Shown in pieces: positions 48,301 through 61,078 of a stretch of DNA of 64,000 nt (its first letter is position 1; each line of letters starts with the position of its first letter). Origin of the DNA: Imbricaverruca yamaguchii (lineage: Eukaryota > Arthropoda > Thecostraca > Neoverrucidae); assembly GCA_034440575.1 (NCBI GenBank), contig JAOTOL010001455.1:372001-436000 (forward strand), written 5' to 3'. Below the pieces are notes generated by a model. That model searched no databases. It saw nothing but the letters and a program-made list of their open reading frames with translations, and had not been told where the DNA came from. Made by a program: the position numbers and the translations under genes.

Positions 48301-48880
48301 AATCATTTTCCCGTTATAATCAGCGGCGTACCGAAGGGGAAGCATGGGGGGAAATTGTTCACACTGAGGATGGTCGTCCACCAAGAATCATGCATAGGCT
48401 CTGAAACATAGCATCGGGCCATTAAGACACATTGCGGACGCAAAGGCAGCACCAGGGGTATCGGAAGTTGTGGCCCGTAAAAAGCAGCATGATCCTAAAA
48501 TAACAAGCACCGGAGAACAAATACACAGGGGGCTTCAAAAACGCGCAGGTTCCTCACAAACCCTGTGGGTCCACAAAACGGAACGAAGACCAATACAGCA
48601 TCGAGGTCTAAAAACGCACTGAGACCATAAAATACGCCATGACCCTAAAATAACAAGACACGAAAAACGTAAGGGGCCAGTAAAAGAACGTCGAACCAGC
48701 AACTCGGTTCTGTAGCGCAAATGGTGGAGCACAATTAAACAGAATATTGAGGTACCTCAAAGCTTAGCAGGATATCTGAATTTCTTTTCCACTATGAAAT
48801 ACTAGAAGAGAAATGCTCTTCGATCTGTACTCATCTAATTTTACTAGTAAACTCAATACAGTACATAGTAAAATAAGGGG
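45341..48880. other. No gene recognised
   Basis: Contains GAAT repeats at 46853-46876 and an imperfect repeat at 46400-46520 (CTTTTGCCGCCCGATCAGGT versus CTTCTGCCGCGATACGGTGT, each with CGCAACAAG). A small GC-rich patch spans 47300-48100. No supported coding region. Confidence 0.45.
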
Positions 48881-48887
48881 GGAATGG

Positions 48888-48927
<40 letters not shown>

Positions 48928-48928
48928 C

Positions 48929-48992
<64 letters not shown>
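48888..48992. repeat. Long homopolymer A tract with one CCCC
   Basis: About 100 A with a single CCCC break. It may be a retroposed tail or a sequencing/assembly artefact. Confidence 0.9.
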
Positions 48993-48993
<1 letters not shown>

Positions 48994-49230
48994 GTACACT
49001 AGTACATCACATACAACATTTTACTTTGGTGTGTGGGCGAAAATGGCTTCGAAAATGTAAGAATTAAGGAAAACATAGCAAGCGAATTTCCAACCCAATT
49101 GCTCCGTTTCTTAGCCGAGCCGCGGATAGCACTGAAATGTCATTACAACCGGGACAGCTCCCAGACTCGTTCATCACTCACGCTGTGGAAAAAGCACCGG
49201 CGGGAGGGCGGGCAGCTACGGTGGCGCCAC

Positions 49231-49301
49231 CTATGACGCCCAAGCAGCCAGCTCGGCCATCTCGTCATCGTCCTCTTGCTCCTTCTTCTTGGACTTGGAG
49301 C
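49231..49301 (-). CDS. CHMP4: Terminal exon of CHMP4/Snf7-like ESCRT-III subunit
   Basis: After an acceptor CTCCGGCAG the minus strand reads SKSKKKEQEDDDEMAELAAW, then AS and stop TAG (49231-49233). Animal CHMP4 proteins end in a Lys/Glu/Asp-rich stretch followed by an amphipathic helix like DDDMKELENWAG, which binds the Bro1 domain of ALIX. CHMP4 forms the membrane-remodelling filaments of ESCRT-III in endosomal sorting, cytokinesis and membrane repair. Only the last exon is seen; it enters in phase 1. Upstream exons should lie at higher coordinates on the minus strand, but I find none in the window. The match is short, so another acidic-tailed protein is possible. Confidence 0.6.
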
Positions 49302-51167
49302 CTGCCGGAGCCGAACACAAAGCAGTCAGATCACGGAAGTCACACAGATCACTGGCAGTCACAGTGCATCACAGATTACAGACTCCAAGGGGTGCCTTTA
49401 CAAGGTCTGCATGACTGCAAGGCATCAGTGAGGCCAGTGTCATCTGCTGGCTAACGTGGAGCCAATACACATCGTCTTTCGAGGCGGATTAATCTCTTGC
49501 GTCACTTCTAGTCATAGTCCGATAATGCAAATACACGGCCAAACGTGGCTCTGTTTTAATGAAGCTTACAATGCCGAGGGAAAGATCAATACGATGCATG
49601 ACCAGCCGGTCATGCAGAGTTGGATGAGAAGATGCAGGAATAACGGAACGGTACCTTGTTCATTGGGGATGTATACCCACGGTGCAATAATTCATCACTA
49701 AAAAAGAAGACAAATTTGTGTTGACCAGAATTGGCTAGAGGGATAGGGTGGTTGTGGGTAATTATCATCCACATGCAAATTACATGGCAGAAATGGGAAA
49801 ATCAATCAAGCCAACTTATGTTTTGCATTGTCTTTCAAATTCCCAAGTGTTTGTCCAATATCGTCACCATGCACTAAATTTCAAACGTTGAAAACTAGGT
49901 ATTCAACATAGAAGCTGAGGATGAACATGCATCTCGTGAACATTCACAGTTTCATTCCTGATATGCGGTTAAAGGGCCACATCAGAGAGCAGTTTATTTA
50001 TGGTACAGATGTGAGCACACGTACAGCAGGGACTCAGCGAAGATATATTTGCCTATAAAACAATATACCACGTGAGAAATGATGGCGCCACTGTGACAAC
50101 TGGTAGTACAGTCAATGCCATCGAATTTTCCAATCACGCACCACGACTAGACTCGATGCAAACCATAACCCAAGCACGCACATTTTCCGAACATACATCC
50201 GGTGTTTAGATTACCGACACTTACTTTCACCCACGGCCATTCGATTACAAAGTGAGACGTGACAATGACGGTAAATCAACAGACCACAGGCAAAAGCTGA
50301 CGGAAAATCAGCGAACAAGCACGAAAAAAGCTGACGGGCAAATCAGCGAACCCACAGGCAAAAGCCAATGGCAAGTCAGCGAATCCACAGGTAAATGCTG
50401 ACGGTAAATCAGGGAAATCACAGGCAAAAGCTGACACTGTCGACATCAGTGGTGTGGTAAGAGGGAACCGCTTCGAATGGACAAGAACTCGGCAGCATAT
50501 ATCTAGGTATTTTGGCCACTGGTTTCACCGGCAAATCGGGAAAGTTTAGTAATTTAAGGATGTTGCGCATTTTCAGGAGCGTTTTCATTCAACTGAGCAG
50601 GTTCGTAGCACTCTGCTTCTTTTGCATTGCTATATCATAAACGTACTTATGGTATGCATCACCACACCATCTTTTCCTCATCCAACAGCATTACTAGTCA
50701 TATCTGGGATACTAGCTAGGCATACACCATCTACAACATAAACGCGAAATATAAGAGTGGAAGAAGAACAGTAGAAGTTTCCATCTCCGGATAAGTAGAA
50801 AAAAATAATGCAACATCTGCAACATAAACGCGAAATATAAGAGTGGAAGAAGACGAAGAACAGTAGAGGTTTCCATCTCCGGATAAGTAAAAAAAAATAT
50901 AATGGAAAAAATAAAAGCAAACGAAACAAAACGCAAACACCGAGAACAATGAAACCGTGACAGAAATTAATCAACTACCGTTTTGGAAACAAAAGGATAT
51001 TTCATGGTAGTGTCGGCTTTCAGCCAGCTTTGAGTCGAGGATAACTTAAATATTATATTAATGAACAGTAAGAGCAAGGGCAATGATTCGAGATAATAAA
51101 GAGCAGCCCCTTCCCAAAAAAGTCAAATTTCACCTTACTGGTACCGCTTGGAAACACCAACCATGGA
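49302..51167. other. Intron or intergenic, small repeats
   Basis: 50265-50435: about five units of 32 bp (CACAGGCAAAAGCTGACGG, AAATCAGCGAA). 50735-50905: an 80 bp tandem pair (ACATAAACGCGAAATATAAG, TTTCCATCTCCGGATAAGTA). No exon recognised; it may be part of a CHMP4 intron. Confidence 0.5.
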
Positions 51168-53000
51168 TACCTATTAGCCTGTGTCGAGAATGTTCAAAGT
51201 GGTGTTATAAAAAACGGCTACTGTTTTTATTTTGCCTTGATATGTGCCTAACAATTTGGCATAAAATTAGATCGCCGGGCGATTGGCATTTTTTCTCAAA
51301 ATGCGTTTGAAAAAGACTCTGTTTTCGACATCGTCACCATATTGACTGTGAGACCCAATCTAGATAAGTGGGTCAAATAGTACTTTTTTTAACGTCTCGA
51401 CAAGCTGAGTCAATTGAAACCCGGCGATATTATCGAGAGAAAAAACAATAGTTAAGAAAATATCGGCTATCAAATGTCTTCTAATACACCAGCAAATATC
51501 CATTTCAGGGCATACAAGGACCTCCGAGGTTTAAACAAGTAAAAATCATGATACAGCCGCGGTTTCCACACTTATTCATTTGAAGACTTCAACATCACTC
51601 ATTGGGCATAGAAATATAGACAAAGCTTCATATTTATTCGCTGTTTGAACTACATAGCAGTATAATTGAGGGAGGCTGCTTTGTACGCACGTGCATCATA
51701 TACCAAATACTTACCTATTCGTTGCATATTGAGACATTCAGACAGCCTTTCCAATATTACGTTCAGACGAACATCAGATACGTTGGTAATACAAATTATT
51801 AAAATTGGCCGTGATTATTGAAATTCGCCGTAATCATCATGGGACCATCGATGTTTATTTTTTCCCAAAGGGACACATGTCAGACATTAATCAATGAACT
51901 GTTATATCCAAGGCAAACATCGCGCGTGAGCATTGCTCAAAGCGAAATGGCATTCCAGACACTTCTCTGTAGCGATGATGGAGCAGAGCACCAGTTCGCT
52001 GTTGAACGTATCAGGTGCATCCGCGGCAAAAATGAGCGTGGATACCCCGGTGTCCGTCCCAGGAGAACTTCGAGACTGAATGAGACCGCGGAGAGTCTGC
52101 AGGAGTTGATATCCTGGAACGGCGCCTTCGAACCGGCCCTTACGTGCCACACGCCAAGCTCCGAACTTCATGGCTATGTGGACATGCCAATGTCAGTTTT
52201 CCCGTGTTCGGTCAGTCAGTTGAACGATGTGTGAAGCAGGTGTCGCTAGCTGCAAAACTCGTATGCGGGAAGGAGAGAAGGGTACATCCAGGTTGGCTGC
52301 ATGCACCTGCAGCTTTTGCCCGTGCTAACAACTAAGAGGGGCCTGGAGAATATGCTAAAACAACTGTGAGTTCCATGAAACTGGGGTACTCTATGCCGTC
52401 CAGTCAGTTGTGCTCCGCACCTTCGCGCGATGTTTGCCTTGGATATACCAGTGTTCATTGATTGATGTCTGACATGTGTCCCTTTGGGGACAAATGGGCA
52501 TCGATGGTCCCATGGTGATCACGGCGAATTTCAATAGAAGTTTGCTAACTCGTAGGAACTAATGAAACTAATAAGTTAGTTCACAACTTCAAATGAGTAA
52601 GTGCAGAAATCGCGGCTGTATCGTGATTTTTACTTGATTAAAGCTAAGAGTCCCTTGTATGCCACAAAATGTACATTTGTTGGTGTATCAGAAGACATAT
52701 GATAGGCGATATTTTCTAAGCTATCGATTTTTCGGCGACATTGCTTTGTTTCAATCGACTCAACTCGTCGAGACAATCAAAAAGAGGTACCACTTGACCC
52801 ACTTATCAGGATTGGTTCTCACAGTTAATATGTTGGAAACAGAGTATCTTCCAAATGCATTTTGAGAAAAATGCCGATTGCCCAGCGATATAATATTTAT
52901 AGCAAATTATTAGACATATATCAAGGCAAAATAAAAACAGTAGCCGTTTTTGATAACACTATTTTGAAAATTATCGACACAGGCTAATACCTATAGAACC
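51168..53000. repeat. Long inverted repeat (foldback-like)
   Basis: The left arm (51168 to about 51935) matches the complement of the right arm (about 52420-53000) along nearly all its length, by eye about 80-85%. Landmarks: TATTAGCCTGTGTCGA at the outer ends; AACGGCTACTGTTTTTATTT; AAGTGGGTCAA; AAATCA(T/C)GATACAGCCGCG; and GGGACACATGTCAGACAT with CCAAGGCAAACATCGCGCG at the inner ends. The left arm holds about 160 extra bases near 51600-51810. The spacer is roughly 480 bp, GC-richer, with no recognised protein. It could be a foldback or Tc-like non-autonomous element, or two copies in inverted orientation. Confidence 0.87.
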
Positions 53001-53137
53001 AGGCTGTGCGCTGGGATGGACGCATGAGTGGCCATCCATAGCCACAATAAATATGTTGGACCCATCCCCGCACTCCTTGTCTACATGGCGTCAGCTATTA
53101 CTGACAGACAGTCATCTCAGCAGGACACTATGACCGT

Positions 53138-53320
53138 ATACGGCCGAGTAGCCCAGGGATAGGCTGCTCGTTTCCCAACCGAAGGGCTGTGGGTTCGATC
53201 CCGCCTATCTTTGTTCTTCGCCGACCGCAAATCGAAGTAAGATTGGCGATGCCACATGACCGAAGCAGTCGAAAGTAGCAAGATCAATAACCAGCCGACT
53301 CTAAACCTTGCGTGACCTAA
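53138..53320 (+). repeat. tRNA-derived SINE, copy 4
   Basis: Head GAGTAGCCCAGGGATAGGC (A box) and GTGGGTTCGATCCC (B box), then GATTGGCGATGCC and a GACCGAAGCAGTCG tail related to the 3' domain of copies 1-3, ending AATAACCAGCC. An older or different subfamily. Confidence 0.8.
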
Positions 53321-53435
53321 TATAACACTCGACAGAAGGAGTCCTCTCAGCACCGAAGGCACATGCGTCAAAACGACTGCTGTAATGCGACCACGCTTGG
53401 CAATCTAGCATCCATTCTGTGTTAAACCAGGCTAA

Positions 53436-53440
53436 TATAT

Positions 53441-53532
<92 letters not shown>
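53436..53532. repeat. (TA)n microsatellite
   Basis: About 95 bp of TA with one AAAA break near 53485. Confidence 0.97.
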
Positions 53533-53534
<2 letters not shown>

Positions 53535-55550
53535 CTCACTGAGCATATACAGTTCAGACTAAGACCTGTCGAGTTAAGTTGGAAAATACCGGCGGCTGCT
53601 GGGCTGTCGTTAAACTGCATATATGACGCGTGTGACGATTGCGATCGATATCAGTTTATATCTGTGTGCGCACCGAGCCAGCCAATTACAGCGTATAATG
53701 TTTGTGACAATAGCTAAATAGTTGACACCCCAATGGTAGGTGGGCAGCAATGGAACGAAAAACGTAATCCCAACCTCGGTGGGTACCAAAAGCTATTACA
53801 TTCCAGTAGACATGGCTTCCAAAGCTTCTAGGATGTTTTGTTTGTTAAACAAAGTACGGGGCCAGAATAACTAGAGCTGTGAGTAACGGTCAAGATGGCA
53901 TTATGGGTGGAAATGCTTTTAAACAGAAAAATGACTTGTGATACGCGTCTGAGAACCTTGCGAAGTCTTATTTCGAAGAGCGTGGCGATGATGTGTGAAT
54001 TACGATACAAATCGAGATATAATGAGAAACAATGCCATTGTAAAAGTAAACATTTCAACGCATGCGTGCACAGCAGGCTGTACACTTCGACATAGGCATT
54101 CCACCGCGGTAGGCGATAAAAGAAACAGGAACCGAGAAACAACTATCAAACGAGGTATGGTAGATTTCGTCACCTGGATTACTTTTGGACGTATTGAAAT
54201 GACACACTATTTCCTGCTGTGAACATCCTTTTATCAATTCATCGCAGTCGGGTCTAGAAATTCATAAACTATAGCCGCTGGAATGCCAGATCGAACGCAT
54301 AACTGGTGAGTCTCCGGTCTCCAGGAGTTCCGAAAAGCAAATACGGCACCAAATCTGCCGGATGAAATCATTCCGAACGTACAGATTGATCTGTGTCGAA
54401 TTGCCCGGTGGGCACCTTCGAGCTCTCCAACACAGATCGGTATCCCAGCCATCTCGGGACACATCCAGCCATCCAGAGCTGCCCCTGTTGACCGCCAGAC
54501 CACCTCGGTATCCGGGTACACATTTAGCCACCCGGAGCTGACCCTGGTGGCACAGCTCCGTATCCGGGTACACATCTGGCCATCCAGAGCTGCCCCTGTT
54601 AACCGCCAGACCAGCCCATTTCCAACGGCTCAGCAGGTGGAATATCGTCGGGCGGAGCCGCCCACCCACACTCGTCGATGGGAACACAGCGGCGCGCCAC
54701 CGACCGCAGGTCAACTGCACTTCCGGACCGGAAGTCGCCCACACCCATCGGCACACATGGACCCGACGTCGAAGGTCAGACGGCCGCAACGGTCCGGGGG
54801 TGGAGGTGTGGCGTTACTCGTTAAGATGTTCGACGTTCATAGCTTATTTACAGTTGCCAACGGAAACCCACATTTGAAATATTTGGCTGCGCAGCTTCGC
54901 GACATGATTTGGAGAAAAAATATCACATTGGTACCACTATGACGCGAGATGTCGCACATAAGCCACGTGCTCTTATTCCCGGTGTGATCTGGTGTCACCA
55001 CCAAGTACCCAATGAATCGATGAGCCAGCATGTATAGAGAATCAATTCGGAAGTTGGTGTAGTTGGAGGCGGGTTGAGCACTTTAAGCATTACTACCAGC
55101 TTCCATTCAACGCTATCGTATAATTAACCTTATAATTTTGGTTATCATACGTCCATGCGTCCAAAGACGATTTTTCTCCGACTATTACTTGTTTTGCTAA
55201 AACCTAACATACAATTTTTTTGAACACCTTAAATGATTACGAGAATGCTTGGCTCCTGGGGTGAACGGTTGTTGTCGATGGCAGTGACGACAGACACCTA
55301 CAACACCAACAGCTCCGCTGAGTCTCACAGTAGCGTCAGCTTGTTGAATAGCAGAACTGTTGGAGAACAACATCTCAAATCGCTTCTTCAGTGAATTCTG
55401 AAACGTCTGCCACTTTCCCTCATTCTCAAGCATTTCCACCTGTTGTGCTGCAACTCTAATCGGTAAAGCAATTCGTGTGATCCTTTTGGCCATCCCAAGT
55501 CGTTAGGTAAATAAGGCATCGCCCCGCACGACCAAATAACGGCCGCATCT
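53535..55550. other. No gene recognised; local duplication
   Basis: 54440-54620 has two to three diverged copies of a unit with GCCATCCAGAGCTGCCCCTG, ACCGCCAGACC and GTATCCGGGTACACAT. A GC-richer patch covers 54600-54800. No exon supported. Confidence 0.5.
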
Positions 55551-55554
55551 CCTT

Positions 55555-56450
55555 GTGACGACAGCGGCCGGCGGACGACACCGGAGGGCATCGTCTGGCG
55601 GCTCCGACAACGGCCGGCGGACGGTACCGGGTCTGTCGGCTCCGACAACGGCCGGCGGACGGTACAGTCTGGCGGCGGACAACGGCCGGCGGACGGTACA
55701 GTCTGGCGGCGGACAACGGCCGGCGGACGGTACCGGGTCTGTCGGCTTCGACAACGGCCCGCGGACGGTACCGGGTCTGTCGGCTTCGACAACGGCCGGC
55801 GGACGGTACAGTCTGGCGGCTCCGACAACGGCCGGCGGACGGTACAGTCTGGCGGCTCCGACAACGGCCGGCGGACGGTACAGTCTGGCGGCTCCGACAA
55901 CGGCCGGCGGACGGTACAGTCTGGCGGCTCCGACAACGGCCGGCGGACGGTGCCGGGTCTGGCGGCTCCGACAACGGCCGGCGGACGGTACCGGGTCTGG
56001 CGGCTCCGACAACGGCCGGCGGACTGTACAGTCTGGCGGCTCCGACAACGGCCGGCGGACTGTACAGTCTGGCGGCTCCGACAACGGCCAGCGGACGGTA
56101 GTCTGGCGGCGGACAACGGCCGGTACCTGGTCTGGCGGCTCCGACAACGGTCGGCGGACGGTACCGGGTCTGGCGACTCTGACAACGGCCCGCGGACGGT
56201 GCCGGGTCTGGCGGCTCCGACAACGGCCCGCGGACGGTACAGTCTGGCGGCGGACAACGGCCGGTACCGGGTCTGGCGGCTCCGACAACGGTCGGCGGAC
56301 GGTACCGGGTCTGGTGGCTCCGATAATGGCCGGCGGCCGGTACCGGGTCTGGCGGCTCTGACAACGGCCCGCGGACGGTGCCGGGTCTGGCGGCTCCGAC
56401 AACGGCCGGCGGACGGTACCGAAGCACCGTACTACCGGTACGGTAGTCTG
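55555..56450. repeat. 36 bp GC-rich minisatellite
   Basis: About 25 units of GGCTCCGACAACGGCCGGCG plus GACGGTACAGTCTGGC (36 bp), with variants GACGGTACCGGGTCTGGC and shortened units lacking GGCTCCG. Because 36 is divisible by three, 12-residue repeats stay open in all frames of both strands; these are not proteins. Confidence 0.96.
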
Positions 56451-57790
56451 GCGGCTCAAACAACCCAAACAACACTAGTGCTGGCATTTGCATTAGCTAT
56501 GAGAAAGATAATATTCTCTCAGCAAAGGCATGCACAGTATCAAAAGCTGTAGAGAATACCGACCAATTATTTCAGACAGTCGACGCCCCACGTTTAACAC
56601 CGTCGAGCGACCCGCAGTGCTACATAGGTACACTGTGCCGCCATACACTGATCGGCCAGCAACCTAGCGCCATTACGTATCCGCTTTTAAGGCTGCTTTT
56701 GGATAACAACAAAAAACTGTTCCCAATTAATTTTGGGACAGACACGCATGAACAATTAAAGAGTCATAACTAAATTAAATGAATTACGTTTTGCTAAAAT
56801 ATAAGACAAAATAATGTCGCGCATTTGTATATGTTTTGCAGCCTTTATTAGTTTGTACGCAGCCAACATAAAAAGTGCATGCTTTCATCAATCAAGCGCA
56901 GTTTTGTACAAATCGATATGTGGCAGCCTACAAAGTGTCCTGAAAAATCAGACACTAATGGTAATATCCATTTTGTAGTACCTATTGATCAGTGTCCCAA
57001 CCAGAACATAATTGCACCTGGATTCAGTCTTCACATCGCTCACCGGGCGAAAAGCCGAATAGACACGGAACCCACGGTAGGAAACAAACATAAAGGTGCC
57101 GCCGGAAGTGTGCGACACCCCTCTTATTCACTAACCATTTCTATTTTGGCCAGCATGCAATAGTGAGAAATACGGGCGGGGAGGTCATGGCCAATTGACT
57201 CGAATTGAGTGAGCTGTTCTTTACAGGAAACATAATTTGCACTTTAAGAATCTGATCTGAGTAATAGTTTTCCGGGGTATGTTAATATACCCAAGGACAC
57301 ACCGAGGATATTCAGAAGAGGTCCGAGGGAAACTATCTACAAGGTCTGGTACGATGAAAAGAGTGTTTTGCGACAATCGCATGCGAAAATCGTGCTTCTG
57401 TTTCGCTAAAGTCGACATGAAGCAAAGTTTTAAGCTCCGTGATGAAATTCGCAAGAAGTGCATTCGACAACACAATAAAAACATGGAGAGCAGGGCATTC
57501 TCAATGGATGCCCTGATCAATGCCAACGGCATTCAAAATATTTGAATGAGCGAGTTCAACTTCAAACTTATGACAACTTGTAGACGGCAGCCTGGAAAGG
57601 TTAAACAAACATGAATAGGATACACATTTAGCTAGTTGGAAATTTACAAACAGGACTATCGCCAGTTTACATCTATCGGAATGCGCGAAAGGGGAAGCGG
57701 AACCAAAACGCAAATTACGAAGAAAGGGAACGAGTTCTGTGTTGCACGTGACTGTCAGGAGCAGCAAACTGTACCGGTGTGACACAGAAT
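56451..57790. other. No gene recognised
   Basis: AT-leaning unique sequence with short frames and no domains. Confidence 0.45.
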
Positions 57791-57989
57791 TGGGCTGCTC
57801 TCCACCCCCGGACAGCGTCAGTTGGAGCCGCAGAGCGCAGAGATGAGAGCACCAGCGCCCACACGGGGGTCTGAGCTGGCGTCCTGTCCAACGTCCGCTC
57901 GCCGCGACACACTTCTATGCCGACGTCGCGGTAACACATTGTTAGGCGACTTCACAACCAGCTGAAGTACGCATATTCGAGGCTCGCTC

Positions 57990-58336
57990 TTCGCTTACGC
58001 TTGAAATAACGACCTCGTGTCGCGCGGCGCAGTATCCGCCACGTCAACATCGACGACACCGGCGGCGCCGGCGTTAGGGCCCACACGTGTCGCGCGGCGC
58101 AGTATCCGGCACGTCGACATCGACGACACCGGCGGCGCCGGCGTCACTTGGCCGACGAACGTGCAGGTGGTCGCTCCGGCCAGCCACCAGTCGGTCGGAA
58201 GGCCGCACCGCCGCACCACGCACGCTCTGCCTCTGTGGCTTCCGACCACAGACGACCGGGGGCGCTGCAGCCCCGAGGCGTCCAGCTTTGAGTCGCCAAC
58301 AGATCGAGCGCCGACACAGTACAGTGCAGCACAGGT
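57990..58336 (+). other. GC-rich segment, possible 5' exon of the RGK gene
   Basis: A CpG-dense open plus-strand frame ending at a good donor (CAGCACAG|GTGAGA, about 58336), 2.6 kb upstream of the RGK exon on the same strand. It contains a 70 bp tandem duplication (58013-58082 and 58083-58152) around GTCGCGCGGCGCAGTATCCG. A promoter could lie in the GC-rich flank at 57800-57930, where GTCAGTTG resembles an arthropod initiator. No protein homology, so it may be untranslated or unrelated. Confidence 0.3.
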
Positions 58337-58339
58337 GAG

Positions 58340-60640
58340 ACTGCACGATATGTATGCTGCTTAGCTATGTCAGCTAAGCACCGTACACGTCAGTATGAAG
58401 TCATCGAGGCATTGCACTGGCATCAGAGTTATTGTAGAAAGTCCCTGGGCTATCTCGTGTTTGCGGGGTCTATTTTCCAGAGATACGTGATAAGAAAGAC
58501 CTAAGACACAACCTAATAATATATTCCAGACTTGAACATGCTATGCCAATTAGCCTGTGAAGGACTGTCCAAAGGGTAAATGATCTACATTCAGTTCAAT
58601 GTAGGCACATATCTATCAAGCAGAAACGTTTTCGCGTAGATCATCAATCAAATATTTGCAAAACACATGAAGTAGTGAAAGCAGTGCACATATCAGTAAA
58701 TAAACAATAACTACACTTTTCTTCAGATAATATGAAGTCCTGTCAACTGATATGAATACTATAGCAAAGGCTTTCACTCTTTTTGGGCTATCGTCCATAT
58801 AGCTCGTGAAACACATTTAAATCCCTCCAATGCAAAACACAGTGAGCAACATACAATGTAATGCAATGTACCTTCATCGCACACTACCTTCATCCGCCCT
58901 ATGACAACCCAAAATATTATCCAGGTTGAGAAAGACTGACATTACGCACACTGTCGTGTGGGTTAAATATGCCAAGATCGCAGCAACGGGGAACGAGCTA
59001 GGCGCGTTATAAAACATCTGAGGCGATGCATAAATTTAATCAGATGTTTGGCGAGGTAGAGGATTACCCCGGGAAACTTTCGGCTCTCGGGGGGGGGGGG
59101 GAGTGAAGACACTGATGCAACGTGTGCTATATGTTGTGCGGGAAGGGAATCAAGACATGCTTAATGCATAACTCACACAGAACATATTGCCTTTTGGTTG
59201 GTAAAAATAGGAGGCAAATATTCCTATCTTTATCCTGCAATCACCCACTTCTGTTTGCTCGTCATATTTAATCCCTGACGATATGTTTCAGTTTAAATAC
59301 TATCGCATTTATTCAAACACAATTTGCCTTTTGCTCGCTGCGAAATAGGAGATGAATTGTACAGCAAAAGCAGCATTAATTTGTTGATGCAACGTGAAAT
59401 TATTTTGTTAGTGTAGGCAAGAACGGCGCAGTGAAAATCGTTGATCATCATGTGCAACATGCAGTGCAACGTGTGCCCTCGAAACTGGGCGGACGGCTGT
59501 AAATATGTAGAGCTAGAGCTAGACCGAGAGACAGAGACAAGAGACAAGAGACAAGGGAGGAGAGGAGAGAGAGAGAGAGAGAGAAGAGAGAAAAGAGAAG
59601 AGAGGAGAGGAGAAAGTAGAGAGGAGTGTGTGTGAGAGAGAAGGGAGGAGAGAGTGAAGGGAGTGACAGCACGGGGTAGCTGTGCTATACTTCTGATTAT
59701 TAGCATCAGCCTAAGAGTATTTCTTAGAGAGAGAGAGCGATTTAAAATGGCTCTACCTGTCAAGTTTCGATTGTCTAAAATAATGTAAATTTTGCGATGT
59801 TCAGGCATGCCGATATGTGTGATCATCGTCTATAGCTATTGATTATAACTACCGGAAACTTGCTCTCACGGCTCAGAAGCACAATGTTGAGGTCTCGGCG
59901 GGGATATTCGCAGCAACCATACGAATGATACTCAAGTGTCATGGTATTTCACCTCGAAAAAAACTGAAGCAAACTGTTAAACGACCAATTAGCAGTCGGG
60001 CAAAATGAGGCACTACTTTGCTCAGGATCTCAACCAGCTCCAATATTGTATATTTAGGTGAAGAAGCTGCACAGAGCACGAATTCCGCCCTGAAAACTAA
60101 CAATATCAATATCACGTCCGATCGAATTCCGCTCTGAAGAAAACTAACAAACTGAACCAATGTCCGTCCGATCGAATGCTGCAACCGCATTGTTGCAGCT
60201 AACGACTGTGGAGTCTGAATGAAGAACATCGGCTCTCATGCCACACCAATAACATCGGCTGTCTGGGGATCTACCCTTATGGTGTTAGGCCAGCTCAGGA
60301 GTTACGTATTCGATTCGATCACAAGCACGAGAAAAGTGGACAACTTAACGTCTCTTTGGACAACAGCAGCTTCGAGAAAGCATGTGCATTGTCTTTGGTG
60401 TTTCTCGAGTCACGCGCCTTCGAGCCTGTATGGAAATCTAGTGATTTATGATGAGCAATATTATTCAAATTGCACTACTAAATCAGAAATGAAGAAGAGC
60501 GTCCCGTTCAGCGACCGACTGGGAAAAACTAGACTTTGAAATATTGCCTTGCGACGTGGAACAGTGTTGATAGTTGGCCGCCAGCGCAACAGCGGCCGCA
60601 AACATCTCTATTTGAGCAAGAATTCAACACACATGCAAAT
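58340..60640. other. No gene recognised
   Basis: Includes a G run at 59090, a GAGA-rich purine tract at 59520-59680 and unique AT-rich DNA. It could be the first intron of the RGK gene. Confidence 0.45.
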
Positions 60641-60649
60641 TACTGAGAT

Positions 60650-60697
60650 GAGATTATTTGAGATTAAGGGCGCATCGACTGTGTCGGTCATGCAGCG
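60650..60697 (-). repeat. Tail-only short retroposon with 13 bp TSD
   Basis: A 48 bp unit with AAGGGCGCATCGACTGTG and GGTCATGCAGCG between two copies of AAATTACTGAGAT. Confidence 0.78.
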
Positions 60698-61078
60698 AAA
60701 TTACTGAGATAAAATTCGACACAAATTGGAGAAGAAAAAACCTAAACGATGAGTGAAAACTTAGAACACGAAAAATTAACAGAATGCCTTTTAGTTTCAA
60801 AAGAAACCTATAAGTTCGTGTGATTTAATATGATATATTTCCGCCGGTTGGCATGAGACACGGTGGACTGCCTCTTGTCTCACCCAGAGCAGATTTCATG
60901 TCGCGTCACACCAAAATGGTGTGATGTAACGTGTCCCAGCCACCAGATAACCAGGCCAGTCATCTCAGTCCACAGCGCCACAGCCTGACACTGTGCCGTG
61001 CCGTGCACAGCCTTGCCGTCGGCCGGGTGCCGCTGGATGCGGGCTGAGAACGACCGACTCGCCGCACCACAGTCGACA

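Noticed and set aside
53150..53220. Functional tRNA gene
   Set aside because: A and B boxes belong to a SINE head: the anticodon arm is poor and a SINE body and tail follow.
55197..55493. Frame starting MAKRITRIALPIRVAAQQ as an upstream CHMP4 exon
   Set aside because: No Snf7-domain pattern, and it runs into the minisatellite flank.
55388..56552. Several 200-345 residue frames on both strands
   Set aside because: Products of the 36 bp minisatellite; all frames are open because of unit length, with no domain.
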